Positions 32,170 through 43,326 of a DNA stretch of 64,000 bases are shown here, one piece after another. Positions within the stretch are counted from its first letter, which is position 1, and every line of letters begins with the position of its first letter. The notes under the pieces were generated by a model. The model ran no database searches. It was not told the DNA's origin and was given only the letters and a program-made list of their open reading frames with translations. The position numbers and the translations under genes were made by a program. The DNA is from Diplonema papillatum (Eukaryota > Euglenozoa > Diplonemea > Diplonemida > Diplonemidae), in contig JAPJBO010000073.1 in the NCBI GenBank assembly GCA_030068145.1, positions 345,501 to 409,500 of the forward strand. Direction: 5' to 3'.

Positions 32170-33864
32170 CAGTTTGAAGCGAGGGTTGATGCCCCACGTT
32201 TGCTCGAAGTAGGGTCCGCCCGCAGTGGCCGCGCTCCACTCGCCGGGGATGAGGGTCTGCGCCCAGTTAGGGTACGTCTTGACGATGTGGACGGCCGACA
32301 GGTGCTCTATGAAGGCGGAGTACGGCATCCAAAACGTCGTGTCCGGGTTGTCCCGGGGGAGGGCGTGCCGGATATCAGGGTGTTGGTCCCACAGGGTGCT
32401 GCCAGCGTGCCAAGGACCGAGCCACGTCGTCGACTGGTACGGAGACGACAGCCGCAGGAGCCGATGCCCGTTGATCCCCCGCACGGACAGAATCGAATAC
32501 GCGTGGTCCTCCAACAGCCCAGTTTCCGCCAAGGAGCGGCCGCGGTCGCCGGACGACGAAGTCGTGCCCACCAGCAACGCGCCTTGCCCAGACAGGTCGA
32601 CGAGCTCCGCCCACCAAGCTTCGGAGTCGAAATCGTCTTGGTGCACGTCCCTCGTGATACCCGCACCCCCCGTGAACCCCACGACGGCCGCCGCTACGCA
32701 TGGCGCCTTCTCGCCCGGATGCGTCGAGCGGACCGATTGGTCGATGGCTTGGTACGAGCCGTGGATCTTCGCCATCGCTTTCTCCATCAAGATGATCCAC
32801 AGGGACCCAGCAGCCGGGGTGTCGGCCTTCATGCGCGAGAAAATCGGCCAGCCATCCGCGTCAACCGGGACGTAATCGTCGATCACAACCCACCGCCACT
32901 TCCCGTCGACGAACAGCTTCACAGTGTACACACCGTAGGGCGAAAGAGTTTTGGGCGTGATCATGTCTTCGAGTTTGTCGCCGTCTGCGCCGGTTTCGGA
33001 TAACCCGCGCTTCGCAGCCGCGAGAGACTCCATGAGCCACGTTGTGTTGGCTGCGCCGATCACGCAGTCCGCCGGTTCGATGAACGGGAAGGATGCCGGG
33101 AGCACGGTTGTTTTTTCGAAGACGTTCGGCGCCCTCCGCCAGGACACCACGCCGAAGTCCTTCAGCGCGCTGCGGTGGATCGCCTTCCAGTCGGTCGCGA
33201 ACTGCGGGTCGGCGAATCGCGCCTTGTGCCTCGCGCAGAGGCCGGTGATGCGGTCAATAGGGTTCTCGTCAAAGAGCATCTCGTTCACCGTCACGGGCAG
33301 CACCGACATCAGCCCCACGGCTTCCGCCATCGACACGTCCGCCGCGTCCACGACGTCCAGCGCGCCGCCCGCCGCCTGCTCCGTGTATACCTCCCTATGA
33401 GCCGCCGCGTGGTTCTTCCGCAGCTGTGCCTCCACCGCCCGTAGCTGCATGTCCCTCACAGCAGTGCCGTCGAGCCCGACTTCCTTGATCTGCGTGTTGA
33501 CCCTCACCAATTCGAGGATCGCCTTCCCAGCGCTGATGGTGATCGGATTACTGCTCAAGTCCAGCGAGACAATACCTTTGTGCGCTTGGAGGACGTCTGC
33601 CACATTCGACACGCACTGGTTGGTGAGTTGGTTGTCGCGGAGATCCAGGTGGTGGAGGCAGGGCGACACCTTCACGATCTCGAGCACCGGGAGCAGACCT
33701 TTCGGCCCGACGAAGTTCTTCGAGAGGTCGAGCGACTTCACGAGGGTGAACTTGTCCGGCGCGGAGGGCAGCTCCTTCAGCAGCAGGCTGTTCGCCTTGC
33801 ACCCGAGCTCCTTGCACCGCAGGCGGTAGACGTCTTGCACCGACATCCCGACGTACTCGACCAT
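32170..33864 (-). CDS. LRR-calpain-like protein, exon 1 (inactive protease core)
   Basis: 1695 nt, 565 codons from ATG 33864 (an upstream in-frame GTG is less likely). Residues about 15-150 are leucine-rich repeats (SLDLSKNFVG, HLDLRDNQLTN, SLDLSSNPIT), a layout I associate with kinetoplastid calpain-like proteins. Residues about 200-530 form a CysPc domain: FVDGKWRWVVIDDYVP, then GLLEDHAYSIL with His 454, then FWMPYSAFI. The catalytic Cys position (normally G-D-C-W) reads N-T-T-W (Thr 275) and the Asn of N-P-W is Ser 474, so two of three catalytic residues are missing. This is a pseudoprotease, probably structural or regulatory, perhaps at membrane or cytoskeleton. Residues 535-565 open domain III (GEWSAATAGGPYF), cut at a GTGTGC donor and continued in exon 2. 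Confidence 0.85.
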
Positions 33865-34616
33865 AGTATCCGCGGACCACCACCTCCCCTGCACCTCCTC
33901 TTTGCTTGCTTCTTCAGGAAGGCCCTGGACGGGTTCTTAGGTTTTCATGACTGACGCCTTAAACGAGTTTGAGTGCCTTCTGGCTACCCACCTTGAAGAG
34001 AATCTTATGGACTTGCGTCGTGATGAGGATCGGCGGTTGCTATGTTCTCCTTGAAAATGAGGAATGTCTGGCGGGAGAAACGCTAGCAGCTCGCGCTGAG
34101 TACGTCCCTGCTGAGGTATGCCTAGCAGGAGAATCGCTAGTAGCTTGCGCAGATTACGTCCTTGCTGTGCGGACCCCGTCGTTGCTACCGATTGGCTGTT
34201 GGATAGAGCTTGGGAGACTAGCAAGCTCAGCGGGAACAGCGGGAACAAAACCCTCGCGTAGAGCCTAAGGGTAAAAGCTTGCTCGGCACACGGTCTTCAG
34301 TACCGACCCTCGGTACAGTCTTCAGTGCCGACCCTCGGTGTGAAGGCACGGCCTAACAATCATTTGGTCTCGCTTCATCTTCAAGGGATGAAGCTGTCAG
34401 CGTTGACTTGAGCTCAAAAAAACTCAGTTCTCAGCGAAAAGCATCTCGATAGCCATCGACACATTTTTGGACAGGTCAGGCAAAAAACAAAAATCAGTAT
34501 CCTGTTCGACACCGAGTGCACTTGCTCGTTCGGATGCGCCCCGGTCCGACGAAGCTTTTGGACAACGTCCCGCGTGTCAGGCGTAGATAGCTGGTTCACC
34601 TAAAGTCCCTGGCACC

Positions 34617-34697
34617 TTGACGTCTATGACGTCTAAGACGTCTATTACGTCTAAGACGTCTAAGACGTGTAAGACGTCTAAGACGTCTATGACGTCA
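34617..34697 (+). repeat. 9-bp GACGTC tandem repeat
   Basis: About nine units of TCTAAGACG/TCTATGACG, each creating a GACGTC palindrome, ending in TGACGTCA. Dense palindromic hexamers could bind bZIP-type factors, but no promoter context is visible. Confidence 0.8.
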
Positions 34698-35060
34698 CAG
34701 CGCAGATATTCCGGCGCACGCGTCCAGCTGCCTTGGCGCTGGATGAACTGCGACGGTGCGGCTAGTCTTGTCACAACTCTCGAGAAAGGAACGACAGTAA
34801 TGGTAAGCATACAGGTAACGAAGTGAAGAGGAGCGGGGGGCATTGTGTCAATTAAACCAAGGGTTGTACGACAAACAGAACCAGGAGGGGGATGGATCGG
34901 AGCCGGACACCGAAGTACAATAAGAGAGCACCAAGAGGCCAAGGTGCTTCACGCGACCAGTAGAACAAAATGGGCCGCGAGTTGAAGAGCTTTTCAAGCG
35001 CACGGCCTAAAGAATCAGGTCAGGTGGGAGTGGTCCGGTTGGCCGGACAGTTTCTTCCCG

Positions 35061-35290
35061 GCTTGAGGTGCTCGCCTCGGACTCTGCCTAGGGGCAGGAG
35101 TACCTTTTGGCGGTTAGCAGGCTCGCCTCTGGACGGATCAGGGAAACCTTTGATCAGCCTCCTCAGCAACACTTTGAGGTTGCTGCTCGCCTTGGACTCT
35201 GCCTAGGGGCAGGAGTACCTTTTGGCGGTTAGCAGGTTCGCCTCTGAACGGATCAGGGGATCCTTTGATCAGCCTCCTCAGCAACACTGC
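35061..35290 (+). repeat. tandem duplication, about 115 bp unit
   Basis: 35061-35173 and 35176-35288 are nearly identical, from GAGGTGCTCGCCTCGGACTC (or TTGCTGCTCGCCTTGGACTC) to TTTGATCAGCCTCCTCAGCA. Confidence 0.8.
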
Positions 35291-35796
35291 CAAGGCCCCC
35301 GGTAACAAAGAACTTACCGGAGGATGTGCTGTCAACCGAGAACGGTCTTCCAGCCACCAGCTTCGTTTTCCACCTACTGAACACATATCGGGGTCGCGAG
35401 CACATCCGACCTTAGTGAAACAGTTCATCACCGGGTTTGAGTATGAGTGATTTAGACAAACAAATCCGACGACGATCAGAGGCAAAGGGCCCGAGAATGC
35501 TGGGCAGTGTGCGCGCCAAGCTGTCGATACACGGGGTTCATCCAGGATGAATGTGTGACACCACAGGCTCGGCGGACAATCTCTGCCGCAGAAAGTTTGG
35601 CAATCCTAACCGGCGTCAAACCTCAGGAAGTCCTCATCACCTTGCAGGAAAGTAACGTGCGCGATCTCAAACGAACGACCTGCATCCCCACCAAGGGAAC
35701 AACTCAGTTATAGTTCTCTTCGCTCGGTCGCACACGGCTTGCTCCGCACGGAGCGGCAAAACTCCTACGGCAGCGTTTTTTTTTTTTTTTTTTTTC

Positions 35797-35856
35797 CCCG
35801 ACGACAGCAAGTGTCAGACAAGCCCACCCGAAGGCAGTTGATTTCTTTAGGAGCGT
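35797..35856 (-). repeat. SINE-like repeat, truncated copy
   Basis: Matches the CGACGACA...GTGTCAGAC...GCAGTTGATTTCTTTAGG portion of 317-405. It has a T-run on both sides on the plus strand. Confidence 0.5.
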
Positions 35857-35879
35857 TTTTTTTTTTTTTTTTTTTTTTC

Positions 35880-36765
35880 GGGATGCGGCCCGCCAGGGAT
35901 TTACAAGGGGATTTCGGCCTACAGCAATAGTCCATGTAGATGGACGGGTACCCGTCTTTTGCACCGGGGTGCCGAGCACGTGTTTGTCGACCCCCCAGAC
36001 CCCCCCCCCCCCAGTGGTGGTCCAGCCTGTCCAGCCACCCCAGCCAGCCCTGCAAAGTCGTTGAGGGCCCGAAAATTAGTGCCACCACTGTCCTCCACTG
36101 TGGATCACTATGCACCACCATGCGCTATCGTGTCACTGTGCACACCGCACTAGCGTGGATCACTGTGCATCACCGTGCATCACTGCGCACCGTGTATAGA
36201 TTCCGAGCCAGATGTTCCAGAGGGTGGAGGGTGCAGCAGAGAGGTGGGAGAACCAGCAGTTGTCCGGCAAAGGGCGCGTGAGGGGGAAAACACAGCAGTT
36301 GGGGAGAATAAGGGCATGGGGCGTCGTGCCAACTGGAGGCGGTGGGGTTTCGCTTCGTGAGGCTGGCTGGGTTGCCGTGCACTGTCTCTTCCAGGAGCTG
36401 AACAACGTATGTTGCCCTAGCATGTCCTTCCTTTTCCCCGGCATTGTCCCGGCCCCATCCTGAGTTGGGCGTGATAGAATCCACCACTGCGGTTGGAAGT
36501 TCGGCTGTGTCTCGCCGGGTTGGGCCGCTTGCTCGCCTCCATGACCCCCCCCCCCCTATCACCCCCCTGGGACCCCCTATGGACCCCCCCATGACCCCCC
36601 TATGGACCCCCTATGGGCCCCCCCATGACCCCCTATGACTGCTGTGGTAGCCTACCCACACCCGCCAGCCCGTGGGTTTTTTTTTTTTTTTTTTTTTTTT
36701 TGAGGATGGACGGGTGACCCGCCCATCTAGACCGGCGTATAAATCCCTGGATGCGGCCCTCATGC
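35880..36765. mobile_element. possible foldback element
   Basis: GATGCGGCCCGCCAGGGATT ... GTAGATGGACGGGTACCC at the left (35882-35955) recurs inverted at 36700-36765 (GGATGGACGGGTGACCCGCC ... AAATCCCTGGATGCGGCC). T-runs lie just outside the left arm and beside the right arm. The interior includes CACTGTGCATCACCGTGCAT-type repeats (36100-36190). No gene. Confidence 0.4.
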
Positions 36766-37334
36766 GGGCCTCATCATCCGGCTGCATTGCGGCAACAGGG
36801 CTACTCTCCCCGGGGCAAGGGTGAATGTTGAAAGCAGGCTTGCCTCCAACCCGAGGCAGACGTTGGTCAAGTCGTTGTAAAGAAGTGCGTAGTTTTGCTT
36901 TGCGTTGTCGACAACATTATTTACTTTCAGCGTCTTTTCATGCCTTTTAGTGACGGGAGCGGAGGGACGTGGCAGTCAAACGATTGGCTCACTAAGCGGA
37001 AATCGATGGACACAATATTACGGCGTTCGTTCAAGATTTGCCAGGCAAAACAAGTCTGCCACGATCTGCTTTCTTGTTTGAGCGTTGTTGGCCAGTGGGT
37101 TCAAGAGTGAGAGCAGAGTGGGAGCTCGCTTGACCCACCGGTGTTTTTAAGGCACCGTGGCCCTCACCAACTGAGTTGCCTATCGTGGTGACACGTGGAG
37201 AAAGCGCCGGCGAGCACCTTTGCTGTCGTTCGGTCAATTTCGGCCTCAGGCCTTAGCAGCAAGGCGCCAGGCAGCAGGACGGTCTGCCTACGTTTGACCG
37301 ACAATTCTCCCGTGTGTAACAAACCAATAATTTT

Positions 37335-39060
37335 GCTTTTTGAACGCTCTTAGCAGTTTCGCGCTACTTTGCGGCATACTTGCACGCGTGAAAGGGGAGT
37401 ATCAAGGAACGGGGGGCGCAAAACACTCGTGCCTCTGTTTTCGACGCGGGCTAGATGGGGGGGGACAAACAATACAAGTGGGTCGGTTTTTTTTTGTTGA
37501 ACGCTTGAACCCGGAGCGAAAGAAATGTCTTCCTTTGAAAGAAAAAAAAAACATTCTTGTTTTTTTAGGCTCGCGTCTTTTTAGCTTTACAATGCGTGAG
37601 TGTGGAGTAACCCGAAACTGTTTCGAATGCGGCCTTAGCGTGAGGAATGAGATCGCGGTGGCAAGTGTAGGTTGCTTTGCTTGTCACGATGGCTGGGAAG
37701 ACGGGGGAATCTACCGCGACCGCGACGGGCTACCGCCGTTGACGAGAAAGTCGTGCGTTTCGCGTCGGATCCGCTCCCGGTGGCTATCGACGTCCATCTG
37801 TGTGGGTGGGTTGCCCGTTGCCGCATTCCCGGACCGAAAGCTCCGGTGTGGTAGCCGGCCCTCTCTCATAGATGGCGTCCTAGGACAAAACACCCGACAT
37901 GGGAAACCCGTCTTTCAGGTGCGTTATCAGGTCATCCATGCCTTCGATCCCAGTGTACCGCATCATCTCTGACAGGAGCATCGGTGTCAGAATGCCCAGT
38001 CGTATATTCGGGCGGGGCGGCAGCGCCAACTAGGATAGGAAAGGAGCGAAAGAGCGAGGAAGATCCAGTCGTTGGATGTGCAGAGAGTGCCCACGGTGCA
38101 TTCTGTGTCTATCCTTTCACCTAACCGCAAAAGTCGCGTTTCAGCGTCCTTCGAGGAGCCTACGGCTCAGTTCCAAATTCCTGGACGATGGCCAATGTCG
38201 ACGTGCGACTTCTAGGCGACTTGCAGACTTAGAGGAGGATGCACGTCCCCTAAACGTCATGCTGTTGGGGCCTCGTGCTTTAGAAGTTGCCAATAAGCCG
38301 TTCCAGAGACCTAGTTATCTCTTCGCACGCTCTGGTCGCAGCGCCGCTGCGATAATGATAAGTAGAAGCGAGCCAACTGTCAATGATCTTCGTGTGTTTC
38401 CCACATTTTCTCCGTGGGGCTTCAGGACACGGAAAGCGAGGAGCGGGCACGGTGGTTGAGCCAGTGCGTGGGCGGTTGTGAGGGAGAGTGAGGTCTTGTG
38501 CCACGGTATGCAACAAGCATAGAAAGATCATGCAAGTGCGTGTGTGCGCCACGAACTTCGTGACGCCTCAGGACACTGGACCTGAGGAAAACAGGGGCAC
38601 GGGTGGGTAGGCAAGCGAGGAGTGAATATGCGGTGTTTTTATCCCGGGTTGGCGACGGGGTAATGACCTTGAACAAGTGTCAGTTCTCGTCAGAGTAGTA
38701 TTAATCTTCCGCGATCTTCGATCTTGTACGACTTATAACAATCCGAACGACGGGCTTGCGTCCAGAAAAACGGATGTAGCTTGCTTTCCCTTCCCTTCCC
38801 TTCCCTTCCCTTCCCTTCCCTTCCCTTCCCTTCCCTTCCCTTCCCTTCCCTTCCCTTCCCGCTTGCTTCCCTTTTTCTTCAGAGCTACCGTGGCACTACT
38901 TTTGTGATCAGCAATTTGTTACTTTGACGTAGTAGTGGTAGGTTCGGCTTAGTGTGAGTTTGATCAAAGTAACATCAAGGAAGCCCTTACAAAGACCCGC
39001 CACAGTCTGTAGTAGTAGTAGTTTGAACTAAACGACTTGTTTCTTTGAGGTAGTTGTGGT
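37335..39060. other. gene-free region with a weak reverse-transcriptase-like remnant
   Basis: 37424-37515 is a decayed R1 fragment. On the minus strand, 38027-37880 is an open stretch of about 49 codons ending MRYTGIEGMDDLITHLKDGF then PMSG. The D-L-x-x-x-x-x-x-G-F-P-x-x-G pattern recalls reverse-transcriptase-associated segments of some protist non-LTR elements. This is weak and isolated. 38940-39000 shares a conserved short frame with 46270-46345. Nothing else is recognisable. Confidence 0.3.
38786..38861 (+). repeat. (TTCCC)n microsatellite
   Basis: About 15 uninterrupted TTCCC units. Confidence 0.95.
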
Positions 39061-39072
39061 ACTTTCTTTGAA

Positions 39073-39415
39073 GACAAAATACTCGAGGGGCTGCCGTGTG
39101 CTGGACTCTCAGCAGGAGACTTACATTGACGCCAATTATAGTAGCACAGAGTTATCCAACATGGCTCGTCGAGGATACGGACTCTCAGCAGGAGACTTAC
39201 ATTGACGCCAATTATAGTAGCACAGAGTTATCCAACATGGCTCGTCGAGGATACGGACTCTCAGCAGGAGACTTACATTGACGCCAATTATAGTGAAGAA
39301 ACGATACAACTACGAAAGTGGGACATTTCTTTTGTTGAACGCTTACGCCCGCCACACCACCCAGATTTACCTGTGTTCCTCCTCAAGTATTTCCTACAAA
39401 GCGGGTGCTTAATAC
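39073..39415 (+). repeat. repeat R1 carrying a 76-bp tandem insertion
   Basis: R1 starts at AATACTCGAGGGGCTGCC (39075) and resumes at 39292 (GAAGAAACGATACAACTACG) to 39415. Between them are about 2.5 copies of a 76-bp unit (CTCTCAGCAGGAGACTTACA ... CTCGTCGAGGATACGGA). Probably within an intron of the BILBO1-like gene. Confidence 0.65.
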
Positions 39416-39584
39416 AAACCAAATCCTGGACGTGGTCTATTTGTGCGCACTAACGGAACTCACCTGCTTTGGTAAAATTTGATGCAGTACGCTGCCAACT
39501 ACTAATTTTTAGTACCAACAATGCATTGTTTACGCCAAAGAATTGGCAAAGAACCACGACCAGTTTCCTCACACATTGCACGTG

Positions 39585-39722
39585 CACGGTGAGGTCCAGC
39601 CTCAGAAGCTGGAGTTAATGAGGGTGTGCCACAACCAAAACACGTTTAAGTCCACACCCGAAAAGCGGGTGTGACACCTGCTTGAACTCCAGCTTCCGAG
39701 ACTGGACTCCACCCCCGTGCAA
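39585..39722. mobile_element. MITE-2, copy 2
   Basis: TIRs of about 33 bp: GCACGGTGAGGTCCAGCC plus AGAAGCTGGAGTT at the left, and AACTCCAGCTTCCGAGACTGG plus CCCCGTGC at the right. It lies just downstream of exon 2 of the BILBO1-like gene. Same arms as 12872-13045. Confidence 0.7.
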
Positions 39723-39753
39723 ACACAGAAACGTCGCCGGGTGTGTCCCATAC

Positions 39754-40166
39754 CTGCATCTTCTCCTCCTCTTGCGCCCGCTCCGCCGCGAGGAGCGACT
39801 CGCCCGAGACCATGGGCGACCCCCTGTAGTCCTGGTCCTCCTCCTGCAGCCGCTGGCGGGCGCGCGGCGACCGGTTGACGTCGTCGCGGAGGTCCTGCAG
39901 GGTGCTGTTGTGCCCGTCGCTCGGCGACCGGTACGATCTCTGCGGAGACGCGGCGGGGACGACGATGCGCGACCGCGGCGGCGACGGCTGCGGGATCTCG
40001 CCCTGGTAGTCGGCGCTGCTCTCCTGGAAGCAGTACAGCTGCGCGTACGGCTGCAGCTGCGACGACGACTCCAGGTCCTGCCAGCGGCGGGAGTAGTCGT
40101 TGTACACCTGGAACCGCCTCACCCTAACGTGTTGCAAAGGCTCGCCGGGCGGCCGCTGCACCGTCG
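39754..40166 (-). CDS. BILBO1-like protein, exon 2
   Basis: 413 nt on the minus strand. The acceptor CCGCAG precedes 40166 and the GTATGG donor follows 39754. Exon 1 ends in phase 1 and this exon begins with two bases, giving ATVQRPPGEPLQ across the join. It encodes the second half of a BILBO1-N-terminal-type ubiquitin-like fold (VRRFQVYNDYSRRWQDL, then LYCFQESSADYQGEIP). A Ser/Arg/Pro-rich linker follows (SPPRSRIVVPAASPQRSYRS), then a helical Glu/Arg-rich segment (LAAERAQEEEKMQ). BILBO1 is a kinetoplastid flagellar-pocket-collar scaffold, so a cytoskeletal role is inferred. At least one further exon is needed (phase 0 out) and was not found. The 5' part of this exon is repeated upstream in the 414/423-bp array. 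Confidence 0.7.
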
Positions 40167-42277
40167 CTGCGGAAAGGTTGCGGGGTGATCGATTGGGGCA
40201 GTAAATCGAGGAGGTGGTAGTAGTAACTTGGTGTGATCAGATTCAGGTTTTTCTGGGTTTGCGCCGGCCCTTTTCGGCTTGTCCCGGGTTATTACCGGGT
40301 TTGCCTAGGGGTTTGCCTAGGGGTTTGCCGGGTTTGTGCCGAATTCTTACAGGGTTCTGGACCGCACAGTAGTAGTATACTGGATGAAGAAATCTCCGGG
40401 TCTTGAGATTGTGATAGAGGTAGTCGGCGCTGCTCTCCTGGAAGCAGTACAGCTGCGCGTACGGCTGCAGCTGCGACGACGACCCCAGGTCCTGCCAGCG
40501 GCGGGAATAGTCGTTGTACACCTGGAACCGCCTCACCCTAACGTGTTGCAAAGGCTCGCCGGGCGGCCGCTGCACCGTCGCTGCGGAAAGGTTGCGGGGT
40601 GATCGATTGGGGCAGTAAATCGAGGTGGTAGTAGTACCTTGGTGTGATCAGATTCAGGTTTTTCTGGGTTTGCGCCGGCCCTTTTCGGCTTGTCCCGGGT
40701 TATTACCGGGTTTGCCTAGGGGTTTGCCTAGGGGTTTGCCTAGGGGTTTGCCGGGTTTGTGCCGAATTATTACAGGGTTCTGGACCGCACAGTAGTAGTA
40801 TACTGGATGAAGAAATCTCCGGGTCTTGAGATTGTGATAGAGGTAGTCGGCGCTGCTCTCCTGGAAGCAGTACAGCTGCGTGTACGGCTGCAGCTGCGAC
40901 GACGACTCCAGGTCCTGCCAGCGGCGGGAGTAGTCGTTGTACACCTGGAACCGCCTCACCCTAACGTGTTGCAAAGGCTCGCCGGGCGGCCGCTGCACCG
41001 TCGCTGCGGAAAGGTTGCGGGGTGATCGATTGGGGCAGTAAATCGAGGAGGTGGTAGTAGTAACTTGGTGTGATCAGATTCAGGTTTTTCTGGGTTTGCG
41101 CCGGCCCTTTTCGGCTTGTCCCGGGTTATTACCGGGTTTGCCTAGGGGTTTGCCTAGGGGTTTGCCGGGTTTGTGCCGAATTCTTACAGGGTTCTGGACC
41201 GCACAGTAGTAGTATACTGGATGAAGAAATCTCCGGGTCTTGAGATTGTGATAGAGGTAGTCGGCGCTGCTCTCCTGGAAGCAGTACAGCTGCGCGTACG
41301 GCTGCAGCTGCGACGACGACCCCAGGTCCTGCCAGCGGCGGGAATAGTCGTTGTACACCTGGAACCGCCTCACCCTAACGTGTTGCAAAGGCTCGCCGGG
41401 CGGCCGCTGCACCGTCGCTGCGGAAAGGTTGCGGGGTGATCGATTGGGGCAGTAAATCGAGGTGGTAGTAGTACCTTGGTGTGATCAGATTCAGGTTTTT
41501 CTGGGTTTGCGCCGGCCCTTTTCGGCTTGTCCCGGGTTATTACCGGGTTTGCCTAGGGGTTTGCCTAGGGGTTTGCCTAGGGGTTTGCCGGGTTTGTGCC
41601 GAATTATTACAGGGTTCTGGACCGCACAGTAGTAGTATACTGGATGAAGAAATCTCCGGGTCTTGAGATTGTGATAGAGGTAGTCGGCGCTGCTCTCCTG
41701 GAAGCAGTACAGCTGCGTGTACGGCTGCAGCTGCGACGACGACTCCAGGTCCTGCCAGCGGCGGGAGTAGTCGTTGTACACCTGGAACCGCCTCACCCTA
41801 ACGTGTTGCAAAGGCTCGCCGGGCGGCCGCTGCACCGTCGCTGCGGAAAGGTTGCGGGGTGATCGATTGGGGCAGTAAATCGAGGAGGTGGTAGTAGTAA
41901 CTTGGTGTGATCAGATTCAGGTTTTTCTGGGTTTGCGCCGGCCCTTTTCGGCTTGTCCCGGGGGGTTTGCCTAGGGGTTTGCCGAGGGGTTTGCCGGGTT
42001 TGTGCCGAATTATTACAGGGTTCTGGACCGCACAGTAGTAGTATACTGGATGAAGAAATCTCCGGGCCTTGAGATTGTGATAGAGGTAGTCGGCGCTGCT
42101 CTCCTGGAAGCAGTACAGCTGCGTGTACGGCTGCAGCTGCGACGACGACTCCAGGTCCTGCCAGCGGCGGGAGTAGTCGTTGTACACCTGGAACCGCCTC
42201 ACCCTAACGTGCTGCAGAGGCTCGCCGGGCGGCCGCTGCACCGTCGCTGTGGAAAGGTTGCGGGGCGATCGATTGGC
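40006..42277 (-). repeat. exon-bearing tandem array (414/423 bp units)
   Basis: Units: 40006-40419 (414 bp, overlapping the real exon 2), 40420-40842 (423), 40843-41256 (414), 41257-41679 (423), 41680-42085 (406), then a partial unit to 42277. Each holds the 3' end of an intron, its CAG acceptor, and the first about 160 nt of exon 2 (through SSADY), then jumps to intron-like DNA with CCTAGGGGTTTG minisatellite repeats. Copies 2 and 4 encode identical residues and so do the bodies around units 1 and 3, giving an 837-bp higher-order repeat. The copied exons lack the real donor, so they read on into LYHNLK(T/A)RRFLHP. Confidence 0.85.
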
Positions 42278-42457
42278 CAAAGTGGTGTACCAGGTGGCCT
42301 GCATGGTGGCAAATGGGGGAGGAAGTTGTAACGTGATGTGATCAGATTCAGGTTTTGCCCGGGCTCTTTTCGGTTTTGTCCCGGGTTTGCTGGGTTTGTG
42401 CCGAATTATGAAAGGTCCCGTTTGACTTGGGGTTTCTGAAGAGTGGCGAGGACGTAC

Positions 42458-42587
42458 CTTCGATTTGGAACAAGCTTTCGGCTTTCGACTTCAGCATGGC
42501 AAGCGTTGGCCTTTCCGAGAACTTGACCTCCAGGTTTTCCTTGGTGCCGTACAGGTCGGCCGCAACGTCGAGCACGAAGTCCTCCAT
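42458..42587 (-). CDS. BILBO1-like protein, exon 1
   Basis: 130 nt from ATG 42587 to a GTACGT donor after 42458. It encodes MEDFVLDVAADLYGTKENLE, then VKFSERPTLAMLKSKAES and LFQIE. This resembles the first strand-helix part of the BILBO1 N-terminal domain (hydrophobic V-A-A-D-L/I start, charged strand, P-T/S-x-x-x-L helix). Joined to exon 2 it gives a domain of about 95 residues. Five degenerate copies of exon 2's 5' half lie in the intron that follows, so the spliceosome must choose among six similar acceptors. The upstream 5' region (42590-42730) is purine-rich with no obvious promoter. Confidence 0.7.
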
Positions 42588-42929
42588 TGCAAACCTCGGC
42601 AGCGGCAGCTGTGTCTACCGGTTCAGCACACAGCAGTGCACTCGGGTTGTGCTTTCGGCTTTTCTTTTCTCTTCTTTGCAGAACGCTCTTTCGCTTCGTT
42701 CTCCCTGCCCCGCGCCTGAGAGTATGATTAAATAGCTTCGTGCTCAAAAGCGGAACTTGGAGCAGCATTTTGGGTTCGTGCCGGAAACTTAAGGACGCGG
42801 CGTGATCCCGGTTCATCAGGTTGCTAGCGTTGATCGTGGTGTAAAAAGCCAGTATCGTCGATCCCCGCCGAAGCGGCTTGAGCGCTTGGGGGATTGCAAG
42901 AACGTGCTTGGAATGGGTAAGTGCTCAAC

Positions 42930-43326
42930 ACCGCACTGGTCCCGTCTGCGCCGTGTTTCGGTCCTTCAAGCCACGGACACATAAGGCAGACCATCATTAG
43001 CGTGGAACCTGAGTGTCTGCAGACAGGACTGCGGTGTGAGTCTGGTTTGTCAGGCGGCTGTTCGTAGCTCGTCACAGCCAGGACCACCCGTGCTACTAGA
43101 GCACAGGCGAATCCGTCACGGGGAGAAGCCGCACTGGTCCCGTCTGCGCCGTGTTTCGGTCCTTCAAGCCACGGACACATAAGGCAGACCATCATCAGCG
43201 TGGAACCTGAGTGTCTGCAGACAGGACTGCGGTGTGAGTCTGGTTTGTCAGGCGGCTGTTTGTAGCTCGTCACAGCCAGGACCACCCGTGCTACTAGAGC
43301 ACAGGCGAATCCGTCACGGGGAGAAG
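42930..43326 (+). repeat. tandem duplication, 197 bp unit
   Basis: 42930-43126 and 43127-43326 are almost identical (CCGCACTGGTCCCGTCTGCG to AATCCGTCACGGGGAGAAG). The unit is a dispersed repeat with related copies at 49650-49830, inverted at about 3665-3760, and in part at 12780, 20355 and 59430. Confidence 0.8.

Larger units (their letters stand above)
33900..37330. other. gene-free intergenic region
   Basis: No gene recognised. 34050-34150 holds two GCTAGCAG-type half repeats. The short minus frame at 34414-34599 and the plus frame at 35507-35713 look faintly protein-like but lack domains and splice evidence. Tandem repeats, a SINE-like copy and a foldback element are listed separately. 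36540-36640 is a CCCCCTATGGAC-type low-complexity repeat. Confidence 0.5.

Noticed and set aside
35507-35713. Plus-strand frame with SAAESLAILTGVKPQEVL, resembling a reverse-transcriptase C-terminal segment
   Set aside because: Too short, no neighbouring RT motifs and no second copy to support it.
36170-36592. 140-aa minus-strand frame as a possible exon
   Set aside because: It lies inside the proposed foldback element and its ends fall in C-run low-complexity repeats. No family resemblance.
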